The notes: generated by a model not told the origin, from the sequence alone. A stretch of 64,000 bases of DNA from Bacillota bacterium (GCA_023435225.1 JAEYRX010000004.1:56576-120575); one strand, 5' to 3'. Shown: positions 34,505 to 44,078, counted from the first letter of the stretch. Translations and numbers: made by a program.

Positions 34505-35374
34505 ATGTTTAACATTCGTGAATACCAGGAAAAATTCAAAATGTATGAACTGCAAGACTTAAATGCCAATTCATGGGTAAAAATAGCCCCGGAACGTGGC
34601 GGAATCATCAGTGGATTTGGGGTTGGCAAACAAGATTTTCTTTATTTGGATGAAGGAACTTTTCAAGATACTGCCGTAAGTGTCCGGGGTGGGATTCCCA
34701 TCCTGTTTCCCATCTGTGGCCAGTTGGAAAATGACCAATACCAACTAAATGGGAAGCAATACAAGATGAAACCCCACGGTTTTGCTCGAAATTTTCCTTG
34801 GGAAGTCATTGGGACCGATAAAAATGAAAAGGCCTCCATCACCATCAGATTGACCGGTAACGAACAGACCAAGAGTTTATATCCCTTTGATTTTAAATTG
34901 GTATTCACTTATACTTTAGCCGGAAATGAATTGCGGATTGATCAAGAGTATCATAATTGTTCCGAAATCATGATGCCGGTGTATTCCGGGTTTCATCCTT
35001 ACTTTAAAGTGGGGGATAAATCCAAAATTGAATATGATACAGATGGAACCATTTATTTTGACTATGAAGATAAAAAAATGAAACCCTTCAGTAAATATTA
35101 TGATATGACCAATATTTCCATTGCTAAACTGATTATCGATCAAACCAAAAAATCAATATCCTTTCACGATCACACTTTGAAACGAAAAGTATCTTTAAGC
35201 TACGGTAAAGAGTTTAAATATCCTTTACTATGGTCAACTCCAGGCAAGGATTTTCTTTGCGTGGAACCTTTTATGGCTAAAATGAATGCCTTAAATACTC
35301 ATGAAGATATCCAATGGATTAAGCCCCAAGGAACTCTTAAAACATTCTTTATAGTCCGGGGAGAGATACTTTAA
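34505..35374 (+). CDS. aldose 1-epimerase family protein
   Basis: A 289-residue galactose-mutarotase-like protein. Features include APERGGIISGFGVGKQDFLYLD, GGIPILFPICGQL, KPHGFARNFPW (with the conserved His) and SGFHPYFKVG (second His), and a Glu in FLCVEPFMA. These match the aldose 1-epimerase/hexose-6-phosphate epimerase superfamily. It interconverts sugar anomers and may prepare the imported sugar for the kinase or dehydrogenases. The ATG at 34505 with AAGGAG is preferred to the TTG just upstream. Confidence 0.88.
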   Translation: MFNIREYQEKFKMYELQDLNANSWVKIAPERGGIISGFGVGKQDFLYLDEGTFQDTAVSVRGGIPILFPICGQLENDQYQLNGKQYKMKPHGFARNFPWEVIGTDKNEKASITIRLTGNEQTKSLYPFDFKLVFTYTLAGNELRIDQEYHNCSEIMMPVYSGFHPYFKVGDKSKIEYDTDGTIYFDYEDKKMKPFSKYYDMTNISIAKLIIDQTKKSISFHDHTLKRKVSLSYGKEFKYPLLWSTPGKDFLCVEPFMAKMNALNTHEDIQWIKPQGTLKTFFIVRGEIL

Positions 35375-35411
35375 CCGGAAAAACTTATCAATAAATTAAC
35401 TGGTTTTTTTT
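35372..35411 (+). terminator. weak terminator after the epimerase gene
   Basis: AACCGG and CTGGTT pair imperfectly across about 25 bases and are followed by eight T. The stem is weak, so partial read-through into the SorC gene is likely. Confidence 0.4.
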
Positions 35412-35470
35412 AAGAAAATATGGTATGTTTTGGTGAAGCGAATTGTTATTATTTATTTACCCGGTGGTGA

Positions 35471-36442
35471 ATGTTTTTGGAAGCGAAATACGATGTTCAG
35501 TTAATGGTAAAAGTTGCCGAAATGTATTATCTGGATGGGCTTAAACAAGAGGATATTGCAAAACAGCTTCAAATTTCGCGTTCTTTGATCTCGATGATCC
35601 TTACCGAGGCTAAAGAAGTAGGCATTGTAGAGATTAGGGTTCACAATCCAATGTTAAATAATGAAGAACTGGCCAGAGAAGTTGAATCGCAGTTTAAGGT
35701 TAAAAAATGTATTGTCGTGCCAACCGTAGTCCAAGATGCCGGTACCATAAGAAAATTAGTTGCCCAAAGAGCTTCCGAGATCGTTAATCAAATGATTAAA
35801 GACCAATATACGGTGGGAATTGCTTGGGGACGTACTTGTTATGAATTTATTTCCAATTATAAGCCGGAAAAAAAATTAAAAGATGTAAGTATTGTTCCAT
35901 TAATTGGCGGGAGTAGTCAAACTGCGCCTTATTTTCAACTCAATGAAATGGTCCGCTTATTGGCTGAAAAAATTAATGGGAATCCATACTTTATCCATGC
36001 CCCGGCCTTAACATCCTCTAATGAGGAACAGGAACTTTTTATGAAAAGCTCATCAATGCAGGGTATTCTTGAAAAGTGGAATAATATCGATATTGTAATC
36101 TCCGGAATTGGCACCTTACCTTTTTTGGACAATGTTGATCGCGAGGTATACACCGGAGAATATGAAGTATACAAACATCTAAAACTACATGAAGCCATCG
36201 GGGATATTTGCGCCAGGTACTTTACTATCGAAGGCCGATTTATTATCGATGATTACTATCACCATATTATTGGGATTCCGGTGGAACAATTAAAAAAAAC
36301 CAAAAAATTAATTTGTATTGCTTCGGGAATGGAAAAAGACAATTCAATTATCGGCGCTTTAAATTCGGGTGTCATTCATACGTTCATTAGTGATGAAGAG
36401 ACTATTAAAGCAGTACTGAAAACCTATAGATTGTTAAATTAA
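35471..36442 (+). CDS. SorC family transcriptional regulator 1
   Basis: A 323-residue regulator. N-terminal HTH in MYYLDGLKQEDIAKQLQISRSLISMILTEAK, then a SorC/DeoR-type sugar-phosphate-binding domain (VAQRASEIVNQ, GIAWGRTC, PLIGGSSQ, DIVISGIGTLP, DICARYF). Members are tetramers induced by phosphorylated sugars. It is strongly similar along its length to the regulator at 38639. A likely ligand is the phosphorylated intermediate of this cluster and likely targets are the TGACAAATGTCA-type operators at 13351-13428 and 36763-36807 (inference). Confidence 0.93.
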   Translation: MFLEAKYDVQLMVKVAEMYYLDGLKQEDIAKQLQISRSLISMILTEAKEVGIVEIRVHNPMLNNEELAREVESQFKVKKCIVVPTVVQDAGTIRKLVAQRASEIVNQMIKDQYTVGIAWGRTCYEFISNYKPEKKLKDVSIVPLIGGSSQTAPYFQLNEMVRLLAEKINGNPYFIHAPALTSSNEEQELFMKSSSMQGILEKWNNIDIVISGIGTLPFLDNVDREVYTGEYEVYKHLKLHEAIGDICARYFTIEGRFIIDDYYHHIIGIPVEQLKKTKKLICIASGMEKDNSIIGALNSGVIHTFISDEETIKAVLKTYRLLN

Positions 36443-36468
36443 AAGAATCATTATCTGTTATTGAAATA

Positions 36469-36656
36469 AGGGAGTTTCATAATTACCATAATCACTTTTT
36501 GAATATAGTAGACGATGCTATCGATGCGTATTGTTTACATCAATAAAAATCTATTTTTTAAAGATATTGATGTAAACAACCATATAGTGAATAACCCAGA
36601 TGGGACTATCAATATATTGTATTCAAATTTCGAATTTTTTTATTATGAAAATCCCT
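36469..36656. repeat. family C nested inverted repeat, full form
   Basis: Outer arms AGGGAGTTTCATAAT and ATTATGAAAATCCCT, next arms TTGAATA/TATTCAA, and a central hairpin TATTGTTTACATCAATA/TATTGATGTAAACAA. It also contains the motif TGAATAACCCAGATG seen, in the opposite orientation, in the element at 52619-52855. It separates the first SorC gene from the promoter at 36762. Confidence 0.85.
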
Positions 36657-36761
36657 CAAATAATAAAGATTATCTAATTTTGCTTTTATAATTATTAAAA
36701 TGATGGACAGGATAATTATACTAATTACCTTGTCGATCATTTTTTGTTTAGCGGCATTTTC

Positions 36762-36807
36762 TTGACAAATGTCACGGAAAATTTTATAATTATAGTAACA
36801 AATGTTA
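36762..36807 (+). promoter_or_regulatory. second SorC-type promoter/operator
   Basis: TTGACA (36762-36767), 17 bases, TATAAT (36785-36790). Palindromes TGACAAATGTCA at 36763-36774 and TAACAAATGTTA at 36796-36807. It is almost base-for-base the same as the promoter at 13383-13428, including the CACGGAAAA spacer, implying duplication and a shared regulator. The leader to the isomerase start is about 135 bases. Confidence 0.8.
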
Positions 36808-36937
36808 TAAATTTTTCTATGAATAATTAATGTGCTTTATAGAGTATTAAAAGGCTACTGTGATAAAAGACGACTTATGGCTCAATATTTTTTTCATTAT
36901 GGAGGGTCTATAAGAAGTTAGGAAAGGAGTTTGGAAA

Positions 36938-37699
36938 ATGTTGGACTTATCATTAAATATCGAACCTGTATTGACAAATGTGGATTTTTACGATCGAATT
37001 AAAATCGCTTCCGATTTTGGAATCAAAGCGGTGGAGTTTTGGGATCCCGGAGAAAAGGATGTTGCCAAATTAGGAGCAGTCGCCACATCAAATAATGTGA
37101 AGGTTATCGGATGTACCATCATCGGAATTTTCCAGTATACGCTGGATATGCCTTACCCTATTCTACTGAAAGCAACTACCGAGACAATAAGTTTGATGAA
37201 GGAAATGGGTTGCCAATCGATGATTATTTTTTCGGGAAACCGGGAAGGCACAGCGGATTATCAAAAAAATATCATTATCGAAAATTTAAAAAGGCTATCT
37301 GAACTGGCCGAAAAAGAAAAAATAACAATCAACATCGAGCCGTTGAATTCGATTGTTGAATGTAAGGGGCATTATCTTGATTCATCCCGGGTCGGATTTG
37401 AAATCGTGAAATGCGTTAATAGCGATTATATTAAAATGGTTTACGATATTTATCATATGCAGGTAATGGAAGGTAATATCATCGCTCGCATCATTGATAA
37501 CATCGATTTAATCAGCCATTTCCATACGGCCGCCGTTCCGGGAAGAAAAGAGCTTTTTGAGGGCGAGATTGACTACCGTAATATCATGAAAGCCATCGAT
37601 ACTACGACTTATCAGGGATATTTCGGTTTGGAATACTGGCCTTCCTACAAGGACCATCTGGAATCGTTGAAGGCTGTATTAAAGTACTTAAGAGTATGA
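36938..37699 (+). CDS. TIM-barrel isomerase/epimerase (hydroxypyruvate isomerase-like)
   Basis: A 253-residue xylose-isomerase-like TIM barrel. Candidate metal ligands are Glu in INIEPLN, Asp in MVYDIYHMQ, His in HFHTAAVPGR and Glu in GYFGLEYWP, the pattern of hydroxypyruvate isomerase (Hyi) and related ketose epimerases. It could isomerise a ketose or its phosphate in the cluster's pathway. It is first in its transcription unit, behind the second SorC-type promoter, and followed by a GC-rich hairpin (37766-37789). Confidence 0.85.
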   Translation: MLDLSLNIEPVLTNVDFYDRIKIASDFGIKAVEFWDPGEKDVAKLGAVATSNNVKVIGCTIIGIFQYTLDMPYPILLKATTETISLMKEMGCQSMIIFSGNREGTADYQKNIIIENLKRLSELAEKEKITINIEPLNSIVECKGHYLDSSRVGFEIVKCVNSDYIKMVYDIYHMQVMEGNIIARIIDNIDLISHFHTAAVPGRKELFEGEIDYRNIMKAIDTTTYQGYFGLEYWPSYKDHLESLKAVLKYLRV

Positions 37700-37765
37700 A
37701 GTTTAAAAGAATGACTTAAATACATACAAAGCTCATTGGCTAATTAATCCGAAGTTGTTTTAAAC

Positions 37766-37789
37766 GCCCGCCTGATATTACCGGCGGGC
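37766..37789 (+). terminator. GC-rich hairpin after the isomerase gene
   Basis: GCCCGCC (37766-37772) pairs perfectly with GGCGGGC (37783-37789). Only TCTTAT follows, so termination may be partial, giving less transcript for the downstream SDR and regulator. It also argues for the SDR starting at 37827 rather than 37794. Confidence 0.55.
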
Positions 37790-37826
37790 TCTTATGATAG
37801 GAAATACTTTGAATGGTAGTGATTCC

Positions 37827-38588
37827 ATGAATTTAAGTTTAAAAGATAAAGTTGCCTTGGTCACCGGGGGATCGCGGGGACTTGGCGCGGCGATCTGCCG
37901 GGAATTGGCTGCAGAAGGCGCCATAGTGGCGATCAATTACCGGAAAAATCCGGAAAAAGTCCAAGTTATGGTGGAAGAGCTTCGGGAAAAATACCGGGTT
38001 GAAGCCATGGCCGTTCAAGGAAATATCGCCATAGAAGCAGACGTTGTCAGAGTTTTCAAGGAGGTGCTGGACGGGTTTGGCACTATTGATATTTTGGTAA
38101 ATAACTCCGGAATTTGCCCCATATCACTGGTAAAAGACATGACTCTCCAAGAATGGCGGGATGTTATCGACACCAATCTAACCGGCACTTTTCTTACCTG
38201 CCGGGAGATGGTGAAGCAACTCTTGCAGCTTAAAAAACAAGGTAAAATAGTCAATATTGCATCCTCAGCAGCCTTTATCGGATCAAAAACCGGCAAATCC
38301 CATTATGCCGCCAGTAAAGGCGGAGTAGTGTCATTTACTTGTTCGCTGGCTAGGGAAGTGGCACAGTTTGGCATTGTAGTTAACGCAGTCGCTCCGGGAA
38401 TGATGTATACCGATATGACGGCGGAGACCCTTGATAATAATATGGAGAAATATCAGCAAGAAATACCGTTGGGACGGATAGGGGAGGTTGTCGAAGTGGC
38501 ACGAACCGTTTGTTTTTTAGTATCCGACGCGGCTAACTATATTTGTGGGGCTACAGTTGATATCAGTGGCGGCATAGTTGGTCGGTAA
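37827..38588 (+). CDS. SDR family NAD(P)-dependent oxidoreductase
   Basis: A 253-residue classical SDR: TGGSRGLGAAICRE, LVNNSGI, SSAAFIGSKTGKSHY with YAASK, APGMMYTDM. It is a paralogue of the SDR at 23142 (same C-terminal ISGG/VTGG end and PLGRI segment). In-frame ATGs lie at 37794 and 37827; I choose 37827 because the protein then begins MNLSLKDKVALVTGG like its relatives and clears the preceding hairpin. Likely a sugar or polyol dehydrogenase. Confidence 0.88.
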   Translation: MNLSLKDKVALVTGGSRGLGAAICRELAAEGAIVAINYRKNPEKVQVMVEELREKYRVEAMAVQGNIAIEADVVRVFKEVLDGFGTIDILVNNSGICPISLVKDMTLQEWRDVIDTNLTGTFLTCREMVKQLLQLKKQGKIVNIASSAAFIGSKTGKSHYAASKGGVVSFTCSLAREVAQFGIVVNAVAPGMMYTDMTAETLDNNMEKYQQEIPLGRIGEVVEVARTVCFLVSDAANYICGATVDISGGIVGR

Positions 38589-38638
38589 ACTGAAAGGAAA
38601 TTTCGGCTTTCAAGAAATATTATCCGGTGGTGACTAAT

Positions 38639-39604
38639 ATGGAAGTAAAATATGATATTCAGTTGATGGTCAATGTAGCGCAAATGTATTATATAGACGG
38701 GCTTAAACAAGAAGATATTGCAAAAAAGTTACACATATCCCGCTCACTGATCTCAATGATCCTGACGGAAGCTAAAGAGGTAGGAATAATCGATATCAAA
38801 GTTAGGAATCCGCAGCTGAATAACGGAGAGCTCGCTGATGAATTGAAGTCATTATTTGGGCTAAAGTATTGCGTAATTGTTCCGACAACGGTTCAGGACC
38901 CAAATACTTTACGGAAACTGGTAGCCCAACGGGCGGTTGAGATTTTTAACCAGAAGGTTGCAGACCGGGATAATGTCGGGGTTGCTTGGGGTCGGACTTG
39001 TTATGATTTTATTTCCTATTATAAACCGGATAAGGCTCATAAAGACGTCAATATTATCCCGTTGACCGGTGGCAGTAATCAGACTGCGCCTTACTATCAA
39101 CTTAACGAGATGGTTCGTTTATTTGCCGAAAAAATCAATGGTACTCCTTATTTTATTCATGCACCGGCTCTTACTGTTTCGAACCAGGAACAAGAAATGT
39201 TTATGAACAGCTCATCCATGCAGTTAATTCAGGAAAAATGGAATAATATGGATGTTATTATTTCAAGCGTCGGCACCTTACCTACTATGAATATTGATCG
39301 GGAGCCTTATACCGGTGAGTATGAAATAAATGAGAAATTAAGAGATAACGAGGCGGTAGGGGATCTTTGCGCTAGGTATTTCAATATTAACGGTAAATAT
39401 ATCAAGGAGGGCTATTACAATCGGATTATCGGCATCCCGATTCTGGCGCTCAAAAAAGCTAAAATCAAAATCACTATTGCTTCCGGGAAGGAAAAGGCTA
39501 TTCCGATCCTGGGTTGTCTCCGAACCGGAATCGTTGATGTTTTCATCAGCGACGAACAAACAGTCAAGACAGTATTAAAATTGGATAAAGAGTTTAAAAA
39601 ATAA
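38639..39604 (+). CDS. SorC family transcriptional regulator 2
   Basis: A 321-residue regulator very similar to the one at 35471 (HTH in YIDGLKQEDIAKKLHISRSL; sugar-binding segments GVAWGRTC, PLTGGSNQ, FIHAPALT). It starts at ATG 38639, 8 bases after GGTGGTG. Two SorC paralogues within 3 kb suggest either heteromers or division of labour between two inducers or two promoters. No terminator is evident after it. Confidence 0.93.
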   Translation: MEVKYDIQLMVNVAQMYYIDGLKQEDIAKKLHISRSLISMILTEAKEVGIIDIKVRNPQLNNGELADELKSLFGLKYCVIVPTTVQDPNTLRKLVAQRAVEIFNQKVADRDNVGVAWGRTCYDFISYYKPDKAHKDVNIIPLTGGSNQTAPYYQLNEMVRLFAEKINGTPYFIHAPALTVSNQEQEMFMNSSSMQLIQEKWNNMDVIISSVGTLPTMNIDREPYTGEYEINEKLRDNEAVGDLCARYFNINGKYIKEGYYNRIIGIPILALKKAKIKITIASGKEKAIPILGCLRTGIVDVFISDEQTVKTVLKLDKEFKK

Positions 39605-39800
39605 TTTACCCCACATACTTCTAACAGAACTTAAAAATCCCGGCAAATCCGCTAGTTGTTTATTTCTTCATATACCTTTCGTACTCGTTTTTCCAAATAT
39701 TAATTATTAAATTTTTATTACTTTCGCCCGATAAAATAATAAGGCTTATTTGCTATAGATTTTTTGAACAAGCAATTCCCATATTTTTAGGGAGGTTATT

Positions 39801-41825
39801 ATGCCAAAACGTAAGAATTTTCTTTTTTTTCTAATATTATTTATTTTAGTTCAATTACCCGGTTTAGTTTTATTGATGTTAATCAAGTCGAACACGATTA
39901 ATCTTAACAACAGCTTAACTCTTTATAATGTTTGGTATCTATTAATAACCATATGCTTAAGCGTCTATATTACAAAATTACATTCTAGAGATCAAACTTT
40001 TGTAAATTTTATTCGTGGAATAAAAGATAACAATTTCAACGAGAAAAATAGCGATTTCCTTAGCGTTGACCTTAAACAGATGATACTTCTTAAGGAAGCA
40101 TATCAGAGTTTAAAAAATAAAACCAATATCAACATGGAGGAGCTAATTAGTATCGCAAGCAATTTATCAAATGCAATAAAAGATGTTGTAAAAGCATCCC
40201 GTGAAATTGCCGATGCTTCGGAATCAATCTCCAAAGGAGCGGCTGATGAGGCGAAAGACGTTGAAAATTTCTCAAGACTCTCGGATAACTTAGTGCGAAA
40301 AATTGAAAGTATGGCTCAAATCTCTCATCAACTTTTAAATGATGGAATTGTAATGACTAAAATTATTGAAAAAGTGGTCTCCTTATCGGAGAAGGCAAGT
40401 AATATTTCGCAGATTACCAATGTAATATCTCGTATTGCCCGCCAGACGAGACTTCTATCCATAAATGCTTCGATTGAGGCTGCCCGGGCCGGAGAATACG
40501 GGCAAGGATTTGATGTCGTAGCAAATGAAGTACGTAATTTGGCGGATCAAAGTCAAGAAGCCAGCTCCAACATTGACGACATAATTAATCAGGTACTTGG
40601 TGATTTAATTAATGTTAAAGATGTGATTGAAAATTCCAAGAATGATTTTGCTCAACAAAAAACAGGCGGTAATTCCGGTCAAAGTAATCAAAACATTAAT
40701 GACTATTTAACCGGTTTTGTTAATCAGCAAGCTGATTTTTGCAAGGAATTTGAAAAGTTAAACGATTTAAAAGAGGTACTCAATCAAGATGTGACCAATA
40801 TTTTTGCAGCGATTCAAGAATCGGTGGCAACAACGGAAGAATTGGCCTCTCTAACCATGACCCAAGACAGCGCTACGGATAGTTTACTGGATATGACCGA
40901 AGCGCTTCAAAAAGCGGTTGGTATTTTCGGTAAATCGAGAGAAGTTTTAGCCCAAACCAGCGGTAGTTTCAAAAAGAAAAAAATTGTGATTGTTTTTTGT
41001 CAGGAACATTCATTTTGGAACCCAGCCAAAGAAACGGCCAGACAAGCAGCGCTTAAATATAATGTAGAGGTGGAGTTGTTGGCTCCGCGGAAAATGGAAG
41101 CCGGGGAACAATTGCAATTGATTCATCAAGTTATTGCCGGAGATTATGATGCCATGGCGATAAGTCCCAACGGTGGTCAGGAGATCAGCAATGCAATTAA
41201 AGAAGCAATCAGTAAAGGAATGCAGGTAATTTGTTTTGATTCCGATGATCCCACTTGCGGCAGATTAGGTTTATTGGCCACTGATAATTTTAAAGGCGGT
41301 GAATCAGCTGGTAGTGTTGCCGCCAAAATTTTAAACAACCAAGGAACTGTTCTGGTTAACTATCATTCTAACCAAAATATTAAGGTAATCAATGACCGTA
41401 AAGAGGGATTTATTAGCGCAATTAAAAAAGCTTCCGGCATTAAAATTATTGAGGCGGGAGTACCGGCTGACCCAGCGGAAAATATTGCCGATCAAGAGAT
41501 ACAGAAGATATTGGATACCTATCCGGAGGTTGATTTATACTTTACCACCAATTTGGTGTGGGGTTTGCATTTTGCCCGATATTTTAAAGCGAATAATATC
41601 CAAAAGAAATTTATTACCTTTGATTGCAGCAAAGAGGTTATAGACTATATCGCTGCCGGAACAATCCAGGCGGCAATTTCACAGCGTCAGTTCATCTGGG
41701 GGGAACAATCGGTAAAATGGTTGGTAGATGCGATGAATGGTAAGACGATTCCAGCATACGAGGATACCGGTACCTATGAAGTAAATCGGGCAAATTATCG
41801 TGTTTTCGAAAAAAGGTTCATTTAA
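39801..41825 (+). CDS. chemoreceptor with C-terminal, apparently cytoplasmic, sugar-binding domain
   Basis: A 674-residue fusion. Residues 7-28 and 43-60 are two membrane helices with only a short loop between them. Residues about 115-380 form a methyl-accepting signalling domain with a modified tip ([20 protein letters not shown]; the usual Asn after QT is Arg). Residues 392-674 form a complete type I periplasmic-binding-protein fold ([17 protein letters not shown].., [27 protein letters not shown]). With one membrane hairpin, both the signalling and the binding domains should be in the cytoplasm. It could sense an imported sugar directly. Highly unusual order. Confidence 0.9.
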   Translation: MPKRKNFLFFLILFILVQLPGLVLLMLIKSNTINLNNSLTLYNVWYLLITICLSVYITKLHSRDQTFVNFIRGIKDNNFNEKNSDFLSVDLKQMILLKEAYQSLKNKTNINMEELISIASNLSNAIKDVVKASREIADASESISKGAADEAKDVENFSRLSDNLVRKIESMAQISHQLLNDGIVMTKIIEKVVSLSEKASNISQITNVISRIARQTRLLSINASIEAARAGEYGQGFDVVANEVRNLADQSQEASSNIDDIINQVLGDLINVKDVIENSKNDFAQQKTGGNSGQSNQNINDYLTGFVNQQADFCKEFEKLNDLKEVLNQDVTNIFAAIQESVATTEELASLTMTQDSATDSLLDMTEALQKAVGIFGKSREVLAQTSGSFKKKKIVIVFCQEHSFWNPAKETARQAALKYNVEVELLAPRKMEAGEQLQLIHQVIAGDYDAMAISPNGGQEISNAIKEAISKGMQVICFDSDDPTCGRLGLLATDNFKGGESAGSVAAKILNNQGTVLVNYHSNQNIKVINDRKEGFISAIKKASGIKIIEAGVPADPAENIADQEIQKILDTYPEVDLYFTTNLVWGLHFARYFKANNIQKKFITFDCSKEVIDYIAAGTIQAAISQRQFIWGEQSVKWLVDAMNGKTIPAYEDTGTYEVNRANYRVFEKRFI

Positions 41826-41908
41826 AAAGCTGTTTCAAATATACCATATTATTCTAATTAAATTCAATAGATTCATTCTAACTTTATCATTTCATGAACT
41901 TAGTTTTC

Positions 41909-41966
41909 TTGACATATTCTATGAAATTTGTTAAACTAAATCTAGAAATTTGTTATCACAAAATTT
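41909..41966 (+). promoter_or_regulatory. promoter of the third-unit SDR with downstream palindrome
   Basis: TTGACA (41909-41914), 17 bases, TAAACT (41932-41937), then the palindrome AAATTTGT..ACAAAATTT (41946-41966). The operator differs from the TGACAAATGTCA type, so this gene may answer to another regulator. Confidence 0.5.
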
Positions 41967-42004
41967 AGAACAGCTTAAAAACCAAAGATATAGGGGGTCA
42001 ACGC

Positions 42005-42748
42005 ATGAGTGAATCATTAAAGGGAAAAGTAGCAGTTATATCCGGAGTTGCATCTGGGTTCGCCAAAGCAACCGCTGAATTATTTGCCAAGGATCAATGT
42101 AATTTGGTGATATTTGATATTGATGAAGCCGGTCTGCAAGCGACTGCTAAAAATTGTGAAGCTGCCGGTTCCAAGGTTGTTGCATTTAAAGGCGATGCCA
42201 CCAAAGCTGAAACGTTTGAAAAAGCCTTGAAAGAATGTCTTAGTAATTTCGGGAAGGTCGATTTTTTAATTAATTACGCCGGTGGCGCCATCCGGATTGC
42301 TCCCATTGAAGAAATGGATGATGAAGTCAACCGGAAGATTATCGATTTAAATCTTACCAGTACGATTATGAGTTGCCGTACTTTTACACCTCAATTTAAG
42401 AAACAGAAGTATGGCAAAATTATCAATGTCTCTAGTGTCTGCGACCGGCGGTCCTGGCCGGGATGGTCGGTATATTCAGCCGCCAAAGCGGCGGTAAATG
42501 CCTTTACCAAATGTTTATATACGGAATTGCGGCCCCATGGCGTCTGTGTTACTTTGTTGGTTCCCGGTGGCTCCAATACCAGTTTCCAAAACGCCCAAGG
42601 TATTAACAAATTTGAATGGGATGAAACGATGGCAGTCCGGCCCGAGCATTTTGCCGATATGGTCTATCAAGCCTGCGCTCTGACCAAAGGCGGTTGTGTT
42701 TCCGAAATGTTGGTCTTTGGTTTGGCACAGGATATTGCAGGTTTCTAA
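42005..42748 (+). CDS. SDR family oxidoreductase
   Basis: A 247-residue SDR with an atypical cofactor loop (SGVASGFAKATAE; the last Gly of GxxxGxG is Ala) and LINYAGG where most family members have NNAG. The catalytic YSAAK is intact. The final ~50 residues (AVRPEHFADMVYQACALTKGGCVSEMLV) are of the type seen in clavaldehyde/YdfG-like SDRs that lack the glycine-rich end of the other three SDRs. It has its own promoter and terminator and is the last gene of the sugar supercluster. Confidence 0.87.
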   Translation: MSESLKGKVAVISGVASGFAKATAELFAKDQCNLVIFDIDEAGLQATAKNCEAAGSKVVAFKGDATKAETFEKALKECLSNFGKVDFLINYAGGAIRIAPIEEMDDEVNRKIIDLNLTSTIMSCRTFTPQFKKQKYGKIINVSSVCDRRSWPGWSVYSAAKAAVNAFTKCLYTELRPHGVCVTLLVPGGSNTSFQNAQGINKFEWDETMAVRPEHFADMVYQACALTKGGCVSEMLVFGLAQDIAGF

Positions 42749-42776
42749 AAGAATCTTTTAGTGCGATTTTAGTAAA

Positions 42777-42820
42777 TAAAACTTCCCGATAATCATATAA
42801 AATCGGGAGTTTTATTTTTT
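42777..42820 (+). terminator. strong terminator closing the sugar supercluster
   Basis: AAAACTTCCCGAT pairs with ATCGGGAGTTTT across a 12-base loop and runs into TTTATTTTTT. Confidence 0.85.
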
Positions 42821-42824
42821 GATT

Positions 42825-42971
42825 CAACTTTCGCACCACAAAATTGTCTTGCAGTAAAGTCATATCAATAAAAATTAACTTTTAAAAACATCGAATGTTT
42901 AACGATTTTTTTAAAAGTTGATATCTCAAAATTATTGATTTTACTGCATTAATATTAAAGTGCGAAAGTTG
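42825..42971. repeat. four-level nested inverted repeat
   Basis: Arms in order from outside: CAACTTTCGCAC/GTGCGAAAGTTG, TGCAGTAAA/TTTACTGCA, ATCAATAA/TTATTGAT and AACTTTTAAAAA/TTTTTTAAAAGTT, separated by short unpaired steps. The architecture matches the other nested repeats but the arm sequences differ; no other copy is in the window. The rest of the 42749-43063 gap is the terminator. Confidence 0.8.
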
Positions 42972-43063
42972 TATTTTCATTTAAATTTGTAAAGGATTTT
43001 TATTAAAGTATGTATAATATTTGTTATATTTAAACTCTATTTTTATCGATGGGGGTATGGGCA

Positions 43064-43705
43064 ATGAAACTATTACTGGGTTTAATATTGATAATTTTAT
43101 TGGGGTCCAACATTTTTGCCGCAGAAATAGTAGATACTAAAGAATATTTTCCGATTGACCAACCTCATGGATATACTGTATACGATGGCGCTTCAATGCA
43201 ACAGATAGAGTATCAAGGGAAAAGTATGCTTGAAAAACGTCCGATATATATTATTACAAAGACCGTTATTACCGCTAGCCAGCCCGGCGTTAAGAAAGAA
43301 GTATTCGCATACAATAATGACGGCGATATTTGCTATTTGGGTTATATACAAAATGATACCGGGAAAGTAAAATGGGAGAAGAAACCGTCTATAAGATTAA
43401 AAGGCAAAATGGAAATTGGAAAATCTTATACTATAGCAGTTTTAGAAGGAAATAAAGGCAAAGTATCATTGACTCTAAAAGGATTCCGGAACTTCAAGCT
43501 TAAAAAGGGCTACTCCCGATGTTTAGTTATTGAAAGATACACCAATCTTAATAAAAAGATAGCTCCCGGGAGTATGGACCTGAAAGATATTTATTATTAT
43601 GCCAAAAATATCGGTGTAGTCAAATATGAATCAATAATTTACCGGCTTAAGAATGGGAAGTTAACTCAAGACGGCGTTGCTATGAGTGAGTGGATTGTAA
43701 ATTAA
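43064..43705 (+). CDS. secreted protein of unknown function (213 aa)
   Basis: A 213-residue protein with a clear signal peptide (MKLLLGLILIILLGSNIFAAE, probable cleavage near residue 19). The mature part is beta-rich and basic (KTVITASQPGVKKEVF.., YLGYIQNDTGKVKWEKKP), with a late IYYYAKNIGVVKYESI segment of the kind found in periplasmic proteins that report on an ingested or envelope component. I cannot name the family. The ATG at 43064 follows GGGGGT and is preferred to 43049. A terminator follows at 43788. Confidence 0.7.
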   Translation: MKLLLGLILIILLGSNIFAAEIVDTKEYFPIDQPHGYTVYDGASMQQIEYQGKSMLEKRPIYIITKTVITASQPGVKKEVFAYNNDGDICYLGYIQNDTGKVKWEKKPSIRLKGKMEIGKSYTIAVLEGNKGKVSLTLKGFRNFKLKKGYSRCLVIERYTNLNKKIAPGSMDLKDIYYYAKNIGVVKYESIIYRLKNGKLTQDGVAMSEWIVN

Positions 43706-43787
43706 ATAAATCAAGGACTTTTCGATATGAATGGAATTATGTGTGAAATGTAAACCTTCAGAGAAATACCATATTTATTAAAGATTA

Positions 43788-43865
43788 GGGACCATCTTTT
43801 GATGGTTCTTTTTTTAATTAAGGGAGTTTTATAATTACCCTAATTAATTTTTGAATACAATATAA
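43788..43865 (+). terminator. terminator followed by a family C repeat fragment
   Basis: GGACCATC/GATGGTTC with a TTTT loop, then seven T, ends the secreted-protein gene. It is directly followed (43818-43865) by AAGGGAGTTTTATAATTACC and TTGAATACAATATA, one half of the family C element with no matching second half. I see nothing further in 43866-44060. Confidence 0.7.
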
Positions 43866-44078
43866 GTAAGTATTTATCATTTCTGAAAAAGAGTTAAAAA
43901 GACAAGAAAAAGCTAGTAATCAGTATATAGATAAACATTTTCGCAATTTTCAACGAATTCTTAATGGACAAAGTATAAGGGGAAAAGCCGATTATATATA
44001 ATAGTTACTCATATTATGATTCATAATTAAACTAAAGATATCCTCAAACTCTTTCAAAAAATCCAAGGAGGTATCCAC

